From positions 239,717-303,716 of the forward strand of contig CATQHB010000002.1 in the NCBI GenBank assembly GCA_958295765.1: a stretch of 64,000 bases of DNA, read 5' to 3'. The notes under the pieces were generated by a model. The model did no database searches and was not told the DNA's origin. It saw nothing but the letters and a program-made list of their open reading frames with translations. Below, piece after piece: positions 17,704 through 26,778 of the stretch. This stretch comes from an uncultured Dehalococcoidia bacterium. GTDB taxonomy: Bacteria > Chloroflexota > Dehalococcoidia > Lucifugimonadales > UBA3495. Each line of letters begins with the position of its first letter. Position 1 is the first letter of the stretch. The position numbers and the translations under genes are program-made.

Positions 17704-18750
17704 ATGCAGAGCAGCGAACTGCGCCTCACCGAGCTTTCTCACTGCGCCGGTTGAGCCGCCAAGATTAGCCTGGAGGACCTGGTTCAGGTTCTGAGTAAAA
17801 TCCCGATGCTGACCCACCCCGATTTGCTGGTAGGCACCGAGACCGGGGACGATGCCGCCGTCTATCGGCTGAACGATACTACCGCCCTGATTATGACGGT
17901 GGACTTTTTTCCGCCGATAACCGACGACCCTTATGAGTTTGGCGCCATCGCTGCCGCCAATGCCCTCAGCGACGTTTACGCTATGGGCGGCAAACCCCTG
18001 GTGGCCCTGAACATCGTCGGCTTTCCCGCCGCCCTGGACAAGGAAATCCTGGGCGAGATTATGCGGGGCGGTTACGCCAAGACCGCCGAGGCCGAGTGCC
18101 TGATTGTCGGCGGCCATACGGTGGACGACCCGGAACCCAAGTACGGCCTGTCCGTCGTCGGCATCGTGGAACCGGGACGGCAGATTACCAACGCCGGCGC
18201 CCAGCCCGGCGATGCCCTGATTTTGTCCAAACCCATCGGCACCGGCATTATCACCACCGCCGGCAAGCAGGGCCGGGTTGACCCGGCGGTGCTGCAAGGG
18301 GCGGTTACCACGATGGCGACCCTGAACCGGGACGCCGCTCAAGCAATGACCAAGGTGGGCGTCCACGCCGCCACCGACATTACCGGGTTCGGCCTGATGG
18401 GGCATCTGAAGTCGATGGTTCGGGGCAGCGGCGTCTGCGCCCAGGTGGGGCTGGGTCAAGTCCCCATACTCCCCGGCGTTTGGGAGTTGCTGGAACAGGG
18501 CATCGCCCCCGGCGGTACGGGACGCAACCGGGACAGCGTAGCCGACACCGTTCAGTGGCACCCAGACTTGTCCGACAATGACCAACTGCTGCTCTGCGAC
18601 GCCCAGACCTCCGGCGGCCTGCTGATGGCCGTCGCCGCCGACAAGGAGGCGGCGCTGCTGGCCGAGTTGAAAGCTGCGGGGACTTTGGCCGCCGCCGTGG
18701 TCGGTAGGGTGGTGGATGGGCCGCCGGGTCAAATCCAGGCTACGCCCTGA
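17704..18750 (+). CDS. selD: Selenide, water dikinase SelD with selenocysteine at the active site
   Basis: A 348-residue enzyme making selenophosphate from selenide and ATP. The ATG at 17704 follows AGGAGG at proper distance. Codon 17 is TGA (17752-17754) within SHCAG-U-AAKISLEDL, exactly where other SelD proteins have the catalytic Cys or Sec before Lys. The frame continues uninterrupted to 18750. Further marks are GTETGDDAAVYRL, ADAxxA-like ANALSDVYAMGG and HAATDITGFGLMGHL. Starting only after the TGA would remove the catalytic residue and Lys20. Length equals E. coli SelD (347). A hairpin at 17774-17792 fits a bacterial SECIS. It implies the cell has SelA, SelB and tRNA-Sec, which are not in this window. 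Confidence 0.92.
17752..17792 (+). promoter_or_regulatory. UGA-Sec codon and SECIS-like hairpin of selD
   Basis: TGA at 17752-17754. Twenty bases after it begins an 8-bp stem, AGGACCTG pairing with CAGGTTCT (one G-U), with apical loop GTT at 17782-17784. A G as first loop base at +28 fits the bacterial SECIS rule (G within the first two loop bases, loop 16-37 bases from the UGA). Confidence 0.7.
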
Positions 18751-18846
18751 CCTCGGGTTTCTTGGCGGTGGGGCAAGGGCAGCATAAACCCGTCATTCAA
18801 CCCGTCATTACGGCGATGTTTGACAACGGGGCAATTGCGTCATAAA

Positions 18847-18944
18847 ACCGTCGTTCCGGCGAAAGCCGGAATCCAGGAAATCCCCGGAAAAGAGCGATCC
18901 GGCTATCGAGCGTGCTGGATTCCGGCTTTCGCCGGAACGACGGT
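18847..18944. repeat. MITE-like palindromic repeat, copy 7
   Basis: Reverse-orientation centre (GGAAATCCCCGGAAAAGAG). Confidence 0.85.
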
Positions 18945-19017
18945 TGCTTGGAATGACGGTGGCTTGGGGTTGCCCGGCTTGGCCGGCGGTTTGACACTCT
19001 GGATACCGGGGGATAAT

Positions 19018-19695
19018 ATGAGCGGCGGCACTTCACGAATTGCCGATTCTTTGAACAGGTGGTTGAGTAAATTGGAACCCCAATTTGGATTGAAACGCCC
19101 CGACCAGGTTAAGGATGCCCCGAATCAGGGGGAACGGGTGCCGCCGGGCCAGTTCCTCAGCAAGAAGTTCCCGGTGCTGACCTATGGCTCCGCGCCCAAG
19201 GTGGACCTGGCCGCCTGGACGATGCGGGTGTACGGCGTGGTGGAGCAGGAAATTACCCTGGACTGGCAGCAGTTCACCAACCTGGACTGGGTAACAATCA
19301 ATGCCGACTTCCATTGCGTTACCCAGTGGAGCGCGCTGGATAACACCTGGGAAGGCGTGCCTTTCTCCACCCTGGTCGAACTGGCCGGCGTCAAGCCTCA
19401 GGCCCGCTACGTCCTGGCCCACTGCTACGGCGGCTATACCACCAACCTGCCCCTGGAGTTGGCGCTGGAGGAGGGCTTTCTGGCGCACCGGCACAACGGC
19501 AGCGAATTGGGCAAGGACCATGGCTGGCCCCTGCGCCTGATTGTCCCCAGCCGCTACGCCTGGAAAAGCGCCAAGTGGGTGAACGGCATTGAACTGCTGA
19601 CCGAGGACTCGCCGGGGTTCTGGGAGCAGCGGGGCTACAACAACAACGCCGACCCCTGGAAAGAGGAACGCTTCTGGCCCGAACTGACCCGTTAG
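19018..19695 (+). CDS. Sulfite-oxidase-like molybdopterin oxidoreductase
   Basis: A 225-residue soluble protein of the oxidoreductase molybdopterin-binding (SUOX/YedY-fold) family. INADFHCVTQWSALDNTWEG contains the Cys that ligates molybdenum and the following W-S-x-x-x-x-x-W pattern; HCYGGYTTNLPLELAL and DHGWPLRLIVPSRYAWKSAK complete the cofactor pocket. No Tat or Sec signal is visible from the ATG at 19018, so it is predicted cytosolic, like the small YuiH-type relatives. The substrate is unknown. It follows selD and depends on the Moco genes elsewhere in the window. Confidence 0.85.
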   Translation: MSGGTSRIADSLNRWLSKLEPQFGLKRPDQVKDAPNQGERVPPGQFLSKKFPVLTYGSAPKVDLAAWTMRVYGVVEQEITLDWQQFTNLDWVTINADFHCVTQWSALDNTWEGVPFSTLVELAGVKPQARYVLAHCYGGYTTNLPLELALEEGFLAHRHNGSELGKDHGWPLRLIVPSRYAWKSAKWVNGIELLTEDSPGFWEQRGYNNNADPWKEERFWPELTR

Positions 19696-19937
19696 CCCGT
19701 TCCGCTTAACCCACCAATTAACCCGGAAAAACCCGGAAAGACGAACTGCCCCGGTCGAAAGACTTGGGCAGTTTATTTAGTTGCGTCGCTTTAATCACCG
19801 CCCCGGCGCCGGGCCGGGCCGGGCCGGGATTTTCACCGCCGGGACACCGAGTTACACAAGGAATTTCCGGCGCCTTCTGTGTTAATCTTTATGTCAATAG
19901 TGAATGATCCCTACTAGCCGTTGTCGGGGGGTGAAGT

Positions 19938-20657
19938 ATGGAAGGGACTGGGCAAAATACGCCGCACCGGGACACTCTACCGGTGCGCCGGATTGGTTTT
20001 TTCCGCCGTTTGCAGGGCCACGTGCAGAACCGGACCATCGCCGGGCTGATGGAACTGGTTCCTTTAATGGTAACCGTGGTGATTGTCGCGATTATCGTTG
20101 ATTACGCCGATGCCTTTGTTAAAGGCTCCCGGTTGGTAGAGGGGCGCCCCTGGGATTTTCCGGGCATCGGCTTGATTGTGCTGGCCGTAGTTTTCTACCT
20201 GGCCGGGCTAATTATGAGCGGCCGGCCCGGGCGGCGGGTGATGGAGATGAAGGATAACCTGCTGAACAGTATTCCCGTCGTTGGCACCGTTTACGGCGTT
20301 ACCCGGCAGGCGGCTACCACGATGTCCTCTCAATACCGGTTCAGCCGGGTGGTTTTCCTGGAGTGGCCGCGGGAAGGGATGATTGCTGTGGGCTTTGTTA
20401 CCGGCCGCGCCGTGTCCGCGGCCACCGGCGAGTCGCTGGTGGTGATTTACATTCCCACCGTTCCCAACCCCACCTCCGGCAACCTGGCCCTGGTGATTGA
20501 GGATGACGTGCTGGAGACCGATATGACCGTTGAGGATGCGATGAAAATGGTATTTTCCGGTGGCATCGTTCTGCCCGAATCGCTGGCCTTTGCCCGTCTC
20601 CCCCGGGAGCGGGGCATTGATGAGTTTCTGGGCCGTTTTGACGCCCATTCCAACTAA
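19938..20657 (+). CDS. DUF502 membrane protein
   Basis: A 239-residue protein with two N-terminal membrane helices (LVPLMVTVVIVAIIVDYADA and IGLIVLAVVFYLAGLIM) followed by a soluble domain. NSIPVVGTVYGVTRQ and VVFLEWPREGMIAVGFVTG, then YIPTVPNPTSGNLALV, are the hallmarks of the widespread DUF502 family. Function is not established. The GC-rich 19696-19937 gap before it holds a short GGGCC tandem (near 19809) and no gene. Confidence 0.8.
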   Translation: MEGTGQNTPHRDTLPVRRIGFFRRLQGHVQNRTIAGLMELVPLMVTVVIVAIIVDYADAFVKGSRLVEGRPWDFPGIGLIVLAVVFYLAGLIMSGRPGRRVMEMKDNLLNSIPVVGTVYGVTRQAATTMSSQYRFSRVVFLEWPREGMIAVGFVTGRAVSAATGESLVVIYIPTVPNPTSGNLALVIEDDVLETDMTVEDAMKMVFSGGIVLPESLAFARLPRERGIDEFLGRFDAHSN

Positions 20658-20749
20658 ACCGCCCGTGCCGCTGAACAACTGAACACTGAATAGTAGTCGC
20701 TGGTTGCCGACCGGGTTTTATCACCCCGGAGACTTGGCGGGCAAAGAGA

Positions 20750-20780
20750 AACGCAGCGGGTCATAGCGACCCGCTGCGTT
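20750..20780. terminator. Bidirectional hairpin terminator
   Basis: AACGCAGCGGGTC and GACCCGCTGCGTT form a perfect 13-bp stem with a 5-base loop. It lies between the converging DUF502 gene and zinc-ribbon gene. U-runs are short, so efficiency is uncertain. Confidence 0.7.
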
Positions 20781-20816
20781 ATTTGCGCTGGCTGGGTAAA
20801 ACCCGGACTGCGGCGG

Positions 20817-21005
20817 TTAGGCCGCCTTGCGCTCCAGGTCGAGCAGGGCCGGCCCCGCCGCCTTGACCGGCGCGGCGTTGCGCTCCAACGTCGCCGGCAG
20901 GTCTTTGGTAAAACCGCACTGCAAGCAGTTGAAATACCGGCCGTAAATGTCGGTAGCCAGATACAAATCCCCCTGGCACTTGGGGCAGCCCTTGAACTTA
21001 ATCAT
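20817..21005 (-). CDS. Small zinc-ribbon protein
   Basis: About 62 residues. CPKCQGDLYLA and FNCLQCGFT provide a CxxC...CxxC zinc site typical of rubredoxin-like or transcription-factor zinc ribbons; the C-terminus is Ala-rich. AAGGAGGTGA sits nine bases before the ATG ending at 21003-21005 and abuts another ATG two codons earlier, so the inner ATG is preferred. The gene is divergent from hspR, and its promoter overlaps the HspR-type operator, so it may be heat-shock controlled. Specific function unknown. Confidence 0.65.
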   Translation of the reverse strand: MIKFKGCPKCQGDLYLATDIYGRYFNCLQCGFTKDLPATLERNAAPVKAAGPALLDLERKAA

Positions 21006-21075
21006 CGCCATTCACCTCCTTGTCGAGTCGGGCGACGCTTGCCACTGGCGAGGTCATCATCTATAATACTTTGGT

Positions 21076-21114
21076 ATAATAAACCTTGACACAAAGAATG
21101 TCAAGCATTATTAT
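21076..21114. promoter_or_regulatory. HAIR-like operator with two divergent overlapping promoters
   Basis: CTTGACA (21085-21091), a 7-base spacer, then TGTCAAG (21099-21105) is a perfect inverted repeat with the geometry of the HspR-associated HAIR element (CTTGAGT-N7-ACTCAAG). Its arms contain -35 TTGACA boxes on both strands. On the plus strand TATTAT lies at 21109-21114, and on the minus strand TATTAT at 21076-21081, each 17 bases from its -35. Binding of HspR here would block both hspR-grpE-dnaK and the zinc-ribbon gene. Confidence 0.75.
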
Positions 21115-21196
21115 ATTATCTGTTCACCACTATTGAATTTGACGGTGAACTTGACGGTGAACCGGACGGCGCAATTTCCCGGGAAGGGGGACGGTA

Positions 21197-21724
21197 ATGT
21201 ACGAAAGATTCCGAATACGGGTGGATACCTCAGAGGCGGATAACCCGGAGGGTTCCGCCTTCCGAGCGCCGCCGCTCCGCCCGGAATCCGCCAACCTGGA
21301 GCAGGCAGAGCCGGCCGTTTCCCGCCAATCCCCGGAGAACGGTTACAACAGCCGGGACGCCGGGCCGGGCGCGGAGCTGGAGGGCGGCGTTTACATCATC
21401 AGCGTCGCCGCCCGTATCCTGGATATGCACCCCCAAACCCTGCGCAAGTATGAGCGGCTGGGCCTGATTAACCCCGGCCGCACCGTCGGGATGCTGCGGC
21501 TCTATTCCCGGGAAGACATCCGCAAAGTCCTGCTCATCCGGCACTTGATGGAAAACCTGGGGCTGAACCTGGCCGGCGTGGAGTTTGCCCTGAACCTGGT
21601 GGACAATCTGCAAGGTTTCAAGCGTTACCTGCAAGCCGCCGCCGAAGGCACCGCCGTGGCGCCGGTCATAGAGCCGGCCATGGCCCAGCTTTTCCACAAT
21701 CTCAACCTGCCTGACGAAGAATAA
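21197..21724 (+). CDS. hspR: MerR-family heat-shock repressor HspR
   Basis: A 175-residue regulator. Residues ~65-135 form a MerR helix-turn-helix domain: [20 protein letters not shown] then [11 protein letters not shown] and [18 protein letters not shown], the HspR signature. A C-terminal helix ([20 protein letters not shown]) would dimerise it. The ~60-residue polar N-terminal extension is longer than in Streptomyces HspR. In known systems HspR with DnaK as co-repressor silences the dnaK operon through HAIR sites; the same gene order and a HAIR-like site upstream support that here. Confidence 0.86.
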   Translation: MYERFRIRVDTSEADNPEGSAFRAPPLRPESANLEQAEPAVSRQSPENGYNSRDAGPGAELEGGVYIISVAARILDMHPQTLRKYERLGLINPGRTVGMLRLYSREDIRKVLLIRHLMENLGLNLAGVEFALNLVDNLQGFKRYLQAAAEGTAVAPVIEPAMAQLFHNLNLPDEE

Positions 21725-21776
21725 CCCGATAATCCTTTATTCAACAACCCTTTAAGGTGAAGTAAGGTGATGTTTT

Positions 21777-22352
21777 ATGACTAACGGCCCCGGCGACGCC
21801 GACTTCTTGAAGGCCGAACCCGAAGAAACCCGGGAAGAGGCAACCGACGATATTTCCAGCCGCTCCCCGGAGGAACAAATCGCCAGCCTGAGCAGCGACC
21901 TGGAAGAAATGCGCCAGGAGGCGGCTCAAGCCAGAGAACAGGCCCAGCGGGCTTACGCCGACCTGGCTAACTACCGCAAGCGGACCGAAGAAGAGCAACT
22001 GTCCCTGCGGCAGGACGCCAACCGCCGGCTGATTATCAGCCTGCTGCCGGCCATTGACGAGTTGGAGTTAGCGGTCAACCACCTCGGCAACGGGGTCGGC
22101 AACGGGGAAGCCGCCGATTCCTGGGTGGAAGGCGTCAAGCTGATTCACCGCAAGCTGCACGGCCTCCTGGAGGCTGAGGGCTTGTCTAAAATAGAGGCGG
22201 TGGGCGCTCAATTCGACCCGCTGCAACACGAAGCCGTTGGCGTGGTGGAATCCGCCGAACACCCCTCCGGCTACGTGGTTGAGGCCGTCCGCAACGGCTA
22301 CCGCCTGCGGGACCGGGTTATTCAGGCCGCCCAGGTGGTGGTAGCCCGGTAA
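21777..22352 (+). CDS. grpE: Nucleotide exchange factor GrpE
   Basis: A 191-residue co-chaperone that releases ADP from DnaK. An acidic N-terminus and a long coiled-coil (residues ~35-80, EEMRQEAAQAREQAQRAYAD) lead to ANYRKRTEEEQ, the family's conserved helix. LLPAIDELELAVNHL follows, and the beta domain ends with VGAQFDPLQHEAVGVVESA and NGYRLRDRVIQAAQVVV. It lies between hspR and dnaK in one operon; AAGGTGA precedes the ATG. No dnaJ follows dnaK, unlike many operons. Confidence 0.93.
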   Translation: MTNGPGDADFLKAEPEETREEATDDISSRSPEEQIASLSSDLEEMRQEAAQAREQAQRAYADLANYRKRTEEEQLSLRQDANRRLIISLLPAIDELELAVNHLGNGVGNGEAADSWVEGVKLIHRKLHGLLEAEGLSKIEAVGAQFDPLQHEAVGVVESAEHPSGYVVEAVRNGYRLRDRVIQAAQVVVAR

Positions 22353-22511
22353 CTTTCCGGGGTGGTGTTCGACCGGGGCGCCAAGTACGCCGAAACGGTA
22401 CGCCGAAAATGAGTAACTCTCCCGGTCAATCGCTACGTTTCCGGGTGAAAACCCTCAACTTTACTGAAACTGAAAATTGAACTGAAAAACGAAGTCAAGG
22501 AGTAGAGAGAA

Positions 22512-24410
22512 ATGGCAAAAGTCTTGGGCATAGATTTGGGTACGACCAACTCGGTGGCTGCGGTCATTGAAGCCGGCGAGCCGGTGGTGGTGGAGAACGC
22601 CGAGGGCGCCCGCCTTACCCCCTCCGTAGTTGCGGTCAACGCCCGCAGCGAAGAGCGGTACGTCGGCCAGATTGCCAAACGGCAGTCGGTTACCAACCCG
22701 GAGAACACCGTCTTTTCCGTCAAGCGGCTGATGGGCCGCAAATTCAGCGACGGGGAAGTGCAGGGCGCGCTGGGCAAGCTGCCCTACAAAATTGTCCAGG
22801 CTGCCAACGGCGATGCCCACGTGGAAATGTCCGGGAAAGCCTACGCGCCGCCCCAGATTTCATCCTTTGTCCTTCAGAAAATCCGTCAGGACGCCGAGGC
22901 CAAGCTGGGCGAGAAAATCAGCCAGGCGGTGATTACCGTCCCGGCCTACTTTAACGACGCTCAACGCCAGGCCACCAAGGACGCCGGAACCATCGCCGGC
23001 CTGGACGTGCTGCGTATCATCAACGAACCTACCGCCTCCTCCCTGGCCTATGGGCTGGACAAGACGCAGCAGGACGCCACCATTGCCGTGTTCGACCTGG
23101 GCGGCGGCACCTTTGACATTACTATTCTCCAGATGGGCGACGGCGTCTTTGAGGTCAAGTCCACCAACGGGGACACCTACCTGGGCGGCGATGATTTTGA
23201 CCAGCGAATCCTGGAGTGGCTGATTCAGGAGTTCCGTCAGGAAACCGGCATTGACCTGGGCAGCGACCGCATGGCCCTGCAACGGCTGCGGGATGCGGCG
23301 GAACGGGCCAAGATTGAACTTTCCAGCACCCTGGAAACGGAGATAAACCTGCCCTTCATCACCGCCGACGCCAGCGGCCCCCAGCACCTGGTCAAGACCC
23401 TCAGCCGGGCCAGGCTGGAGCAGTTGGTCAGCGGCCTGATTGACCGGGCCGAGGCCCCCTGCCGCCAAGCCCTTTCCGATTCCGGCCTGCCCTCCGGGGA
23501 GATTGACGAGGTTATCCTGGTGGGCGGTATGACCCGGATGCCGGCGGTTCAGGAAAAGGTCAAGTCCATCTTTGGCCGGGAACCCAGCCGGTCGGTGAAC
23601 CCGGACGAGGCGGTGGCGATGGGCGCGGCGATCCAGGCCGGCGTGCTGGGCGGCGAGGTGGGCGACATCGTCCTGCTGGACGTTACGCCGTTGACTCTGG
23701 GGCTGGAAACGCTGGGCAGCGTCTTGACCACGCTGATTCCCCGCAACACTACCATCCCCACCAAGAAAACCGAGACCTTTACCACCGCCGCCGACGGGCA
23801 GACCAGCGTGGATATTCACGTCCTCCAGGGGGAGCGGCCCATGGCCGGGGACAACAAGTCCATCGGCCGGTTTATCCTGGACGGCCTGCTGCCGGCGCCG
23901 CGGGGCGTCCCCCAGGTTGACGTTACCTTTGACATTGACGCCAACGGTATCCTCAGCGTTTCCGCCCAGGACAAGGGCACCGGCAAGGAGCAGCGCATCG
24001 TCATTCAACCCAGTTCCGGCATCTCTAAAGATGATATTGACCGGATGGTTGACGCCGCCCAAGCCAATGAAGAGGAAGACCGGCGGCGGCGGGCCGAGGT
24101 GGAAACCCGCAATCAAGCCGATTCCCTGGTTTACAGCACCGAGAAACTCCTGGCGGAACACGCCGACAAGGTTCCTCAGGAACTGAAGGAAGAAGTGGAA
24201 GGCAAGATTGCCGCCCTGAAAACCGCCATCGCCAACAACAACGTGGCCGAGATGCAGACCGCTATGACCGCCCTGAACGACTCGATGCAGCGGCTGGGCC
24301 AGGCGGTTTACGGGCAGCAGACCGCCGGCGCCCCTCCCGGCTCCGGTGAACCGGGCGGCGACGGCGGCGATCCGGGCGACACGGTGGAAGGGGAGTTCCG
24401 GGAAGTCTAA
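22512..24410 (+). CDS. dnaK: Molecular chaperone DnaK (Hsp70)
   Basis: A 632-residue cytosolic chaperone. Motifs in order: [13 protein letters not shown] (phosphate 1), [46 protein letters not shown] (phosphate 2), [14 protein letters not shown] (adenosine), the linker [16 protein letters not shown], substrate-binding domain [20 protein letters not shown], and a helical lid ending with [15 protein letters not shown]. Length and order are standard. AAGGAG precedes the ATG. It is the last gene of the HspR-controlled operon; DnaK may also serve as HspR co-repressor. Confidence 0.97.
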   Translation: MAKVLGIDLGTTNSVAAVIEAGEPVVVENAEGARLTPSVVAVNARSEERYVGQIAKRQSVTNPENTVFSVKRLMGRKFSDGEVQGALGKLPYKIVQAANGDAHVEMSGKAYAPPQISSFVLQKIRQDAEAKLGEKISQAVITVPAYFNDAQRQATKDAGTIAGLDVLRIINEPTASSLAYGLDKTQQDATIAVFDLGGGTFDITILQMGDGVFEVKSTNGDTYLGGDDFDQRILEWLIQEFRQETGIDLGSDRMALQRLRDAAERAKIELSSTLETEINLPFITADASGPQHLVKTLSRARLEQLVSGLIDRAEAPCRQALSDSGLPSGEIDEVILVGGMTRMPAVQEKVKSIFGREPSRSVNPDEAVAMGAAIQAGVLGGEVGDIVLLDVTPLTLGLETLGSVLTTLIPRNTTIPTKKTETFTTAADGQTSVDIHVLQGERPMAGDNKSIGRFILDGLLPAPRGVPQVDVTFDIDANGILSVSAQDKGTGKEQRIVIQPSSGISKDDIDRMVDAAQANEEEDRRRRAEVETRNQADSLVYSTEKLLAEHADKVPQELKEEVEGKIAALKTAIANNNVAEMQTAMTALNDSMQRLGQAVYGQQTAGAPPGSGEPGGDGGDPGDTVEGEFREV

Positions 24411-24465
24411 AGTCGCCGGGGTAAAATCCGAGTAAATTCTTGTTACCGGGGATTGTTAATTCTGT

Positions 24466-24471
24466 TATAAT
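24466..24471 (+). promoter_or_regulatory. -10 box before the 101-residue gene
   Basis: TATAAT in GTTATAATGGGG, about 60 bases before the ATG at 24534. A TTGTTA lies too far upstream (20 bases) to be a confident -35. Confidence 0.4.
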
Positions 24472-24533
24472 GGGGATACAGCGTAACAGTCGCCGGTACG
24501 GCCTCACATCAGACCTGATTTCGGAGAGGGAAC

Positions 24534-24839
24534 ATGAGTGCAGCAGAAAGCGCAGACCAAGAGGTGTTGGGCAACCAGGATACCTTCGATACCTTCGCTG
24601 AGAATACCTTTGTTATTGAGGGAGTCGAGCAATCGCTGACGCCGCTTCAGTACCATTACCTCAGCCTGTTGCAGCGGCTGGTCGCCCTCAAGAACAGCTA
24701 CCAGACCGACCCGGCCTATGAGGCGTGGCTGATGAGCGCCGTCAAGAAGTCCATCTATTCCACCCTGCGCGACTGCATTGAGGCCAACATCGGCGACACC
24801 GCCAAGTCCCTGCTGGGCCAGGAGCATCAGGTCAACTGA
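24534..24839 (+). CDS. Hypothetical protein, 101 residues
   Basis: I do not recognise this protein. It has an acidic N-terminus (SAAESADQEVLGNQDTFD) and then a predicted helical region (LTPLQYHYLSLLQRLVALKN, then SAVKKSIYSTLRDCIEAN) without membrane segments or metal motifs. GGAGAGGGAAC precedes the ATG. It has its own -10 box and a strong terminator, so it forms a single-gene unit after dnaK. The isolated, well-bounded transcription unit supports it being real. Confidence 0.7.
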   Translation: MSAAESADQEVLGNQDTFDTFAENTFVIEGVEQSLTPLQYHYLSLLQRLVALKNSYQTDPAYEAWLMSAVKKSIYSTLRDCIEANIGDTAKSLLGQEHQVN

Positions 24840-24866
24840 CCGCCGGCAGTAAAACCGGATAGTTAA

Positions 24867-24904
24867 AGGGGCCAGCCCATTGCGGGTTGGCCCCTCTTTT
24901 CTTT
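24867..24904 (+). terminator. Rho-independent terminator
   Basis: AGGGGCCAGCCC pairs with GGGTTGGCCCCT around loop ATTGC (12 bp, one G-U), followed by a T-rich run, CTTTTCTTTT. Confidence 0.88.
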
Positions 24905-24948
24905 TATGCCGGGAAACGGCTTGGCATTGGCCTGCCGGCAACCAACTC

Positions 24949-25086
24949 CTACCAGGGGGATACGGGTTCGTAAAGCCGGCAGAAAGACAATGCCTCCACG
25001 CAAGTAGCGTCCACTAAAACCATACCGATATAAATTACCAGGGCAATCACGCCAACCAGGGCAATTTTACCGCCTATTGTCCGCAT
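24949..25086 (-). CDS. Small single-span membrane protein, 45 residues
   Basis: Starts MRTIGGKIALVGVIALVIY, one clear membrane helix, and ends with a Cys-containing tail (DATCVEALSFCRLYEP). The ATG lies one base after the stop of the upstream 94-residue membrane protein, and GGGGAGGT within the end of that gene serves as its Shine-Dalgarno. This coupling supports reality. Function unknown; the two Cys could be exposed outside. Confidence 0.6.
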   Translation of the reverse strand: MRTIGGKIALVGVIALVIYIGMVLVDATCVEALSFCRLYEPVSPW

Positions 25087-25087
25087 A

Positions 25088-25372
25088 CTAACCTCCCCTT
25101 CCCTGAGTTATGCCGTCCCAAATTAGTTGCGCCTGCCGACTAAACCAGAACAAGCCGGCAAGAAATGGAGTGTGATAGAAAACAAGGGACGCCGTGAGAA
25201 TCGCCAAATCCCACTCTTGAATCTTCCCTGCTTCCGACAGCTTCCATGCCTCTTGCATATTAAAGAATATAACTGCCTCTATCCCCATACAGAAGGAAGC
25301 GCCGATTAAACAACAGGATAATTTCAGCCACCGTAGAAAGTTTGCCAGCCACAACTTCCAATCTTTTATCAT
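25088..25372 (-). CDS. Small polytopic membrane protein, 94 residues
   Basis: Unrecognised. Two or three hydrophobic stretches are visible: LKLSCCLIGASFCMGIEAVI near residue 17, LAILTASLVFYHTPFLAGLF near 56. It is AT-richer than neighbouring genes, which may mean different ancestry. It forms a coupled pair with the 45-residue gene just downstream. Confidence 0.6.
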   Translation of the reverse strand: MIKDWKLWLANFLRWLKLSCCLIGASFCMGIEAVIFFNMQEAWKLSEAGKIQEWDLAILTASLVFYHTPFLAGLFWFSRQAQLIWDGITQGRGG

Positions 25373-25428
25373 GCCGGTATTATATTACAGCCCGGCTGAA
25401 TTGGGAGACAATTTTCTGAAACCTAATT

Positions 25429-26574
25429 CTACCCCAACCCGTGCCGCCCAAAAATTGTTTCCTTGATGGCGGCTACCGACTCCTCTGCGTAGCGGCGCGC
25501 CTCTTGGCGCACGTGGGCCGGCAGGTCTAACGCTATATCGTCCCGCAGGTTGGGCGTTGGGTATTGGTCGGCCAGGGCGTCCGGTATCCGCTCCGGCCAC
25601 TCCACGCCCAGCATAACCCCGTAGGCCAGGGTCCAGCAGCGGGCCACCGCGCCCAGGTCGTAGCCCCCGCCGCCCAGGGCCAGCCAGGGTATCCCCAGCC
25701 CGGCAAACTCCCGGATAACCTCCACGTAGCCCCGGGAAGTCAACTGCAAGTGGGTAATCGGGTCGCTGTGGTAGCTGTCAATGCCCAGTTGCGTTACCAG
25801 CACGTCCGGCGCAAAGGCGCGCAGCAGGGGCAGCGCCACCTCCCGAAAGGCCCCCAAGTAAACCTCATCCTCGGTATAGGGATACAGGGGCAGGTTCACC
25901 GAATAGCCGGCTCCCGCGCCGGCGCCGCTTTCCGCAACGAACCCCGTCCCCGGAAAGAGATACTGGCCCGACTCGTGCATCGAAATGGTCAGCACCCGGT
26001 CATCCTGATAGAAAACGTCCTGCACCCCGTCCCCGTGATGCGCGTCCACGTCCACGTAGGCCACCCGCAGACCCCGCGCCAGGAAGTGGCGGATGGCGAT
26101 GGCCGGGTCGTTGAAAATGCAGAACCCGGAGGCGTGAGTCGGGGCGGCGTGGTGCAGCCCGCCGGCAATGGAAAAGGCCACTTCGACCCGCCCCCCGGCC
26201 ACCAGTTCGGCGGCTACCAGGGTCGCCCCCGAACTCAGTAAGGCCGCATCGTACATCCCCGGGTAGATGGGGTTGTCCCCCCGGTCGCTGAACCCGAACC
26301 GTTCCGGGTTTATGCCGGAACCGCCGGAACCGGCAGTATTCCGGCCGGCGCTGAGGCTGCGTACCGCCGCCACGTATTCCGGCGTATGCACCCACTCCAG
26401 TTCCTCCTCAGTGGCGGCCCGGGGGTCAATGAGCCGGGAGCTTTCCCCGTCAAAGGCGCCATAGGCGGTCAGCAGTTCATAGGTATGGCGCAGGCGCGCC
26501 GGGCGCATGGGGTGGTCCGACCGCAGCACGTGGCGGGAAAGGGCATCCTCATAAACAAAGGCGGCCTGGGCCAT
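25429..26574 (-). CDS. Acetoin-utilisation / histone-deacetylase-family hydrolase (AcuC-like)
   Basis: A 381-residue Zn-dependent deacetylase fold. Motifs: HPMRPARLRHTYELL at the N-terminus, GGLHHAAPTHASGFCIFND with the catalytic His pair, AYVDVDAHHGDGVQDVFY with Asp-x-His zinc ligands, TISMHESGQYLFPGTG, and VTQLGIDSYHSDPITHLQLT with the second zinc Asp, then LGGGGYDL with the transition-state Tyr. Substrate could be acetyl-lysine, acetylated polyamine or acetyl-CoA synthetase. GGAGGTGAG lies three bases before the ATG at 26574, which I prefer over an upstream in-frame start. Confidence 0.88.
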   Translation of the reverse strand: MAQAAFVYEDALSRHVLRSDHPMRPARLRHTYELLTAYGAFDGESSRLIDPRAATEEELEWVHTPEYVAAVRSLSAGRNTAGSGGSGINPERFGFSDRGDNPIYPGMYDAALLSSGATLVAAELVAGGRVEVAFSIAGGLHHAAPTHASGFCIFNDPAIAIRHFLARGLRVAYVDVDAHHGDGVQDVFYQDDRVLTISMHESGQYLFPGTGFVAESGAGAGAGYSVNLPLYPYTEDEVYLGAFREVALPLLRAFAPDVLVTQLGIDSYHSDPITHLQLTSRGYVEVIREFAGLGIPWLALGGGGYDLGAVARCWTLAYGVMLGVEWPERIPDALADQYPTPNLRDDIALDLPAHVRQEARRYAEESVAAIKETIFGRHGLG

Positions 26575-26591
26575 TAACTCACCTCCGGCGA

Positions 26592-26670
26592 TATAATCCA
26601 CGAAGGACACGAAGTATCACGAATAAAATATACAAACCTTCGTGAACCTTCGTGGCCTTCGTGGATTATA
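26592..26670. repeat. 79-bp element with 15-bp perfect inverted termini
   Basis: TATAATCCACGAAGG at the left is the exact reverse complement of CCTTCGTGGATTATA at the right. Inside are further CTTCGTG repeats. It sits between the divergent deacetylase and MobA-MoaD genes. Confidence 0.75.
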
Positions 26671-26778
26671 GCACTCAACGGTTATTGCCCGGCAAACCCG
26701 CCGCCGTTCCTATGTTATACTAGGGGCTGCTGCCGGGTGGCCCGGCAAACCCGTTTTTGCGGCGTACCGGGGTTTTAA

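Noticed and set aside
22860-24161. 433-codon minus-strand frame opposite dnaK
   Set aside because: High-GC shadow of a highly conserved gene; no homology-like motifs.
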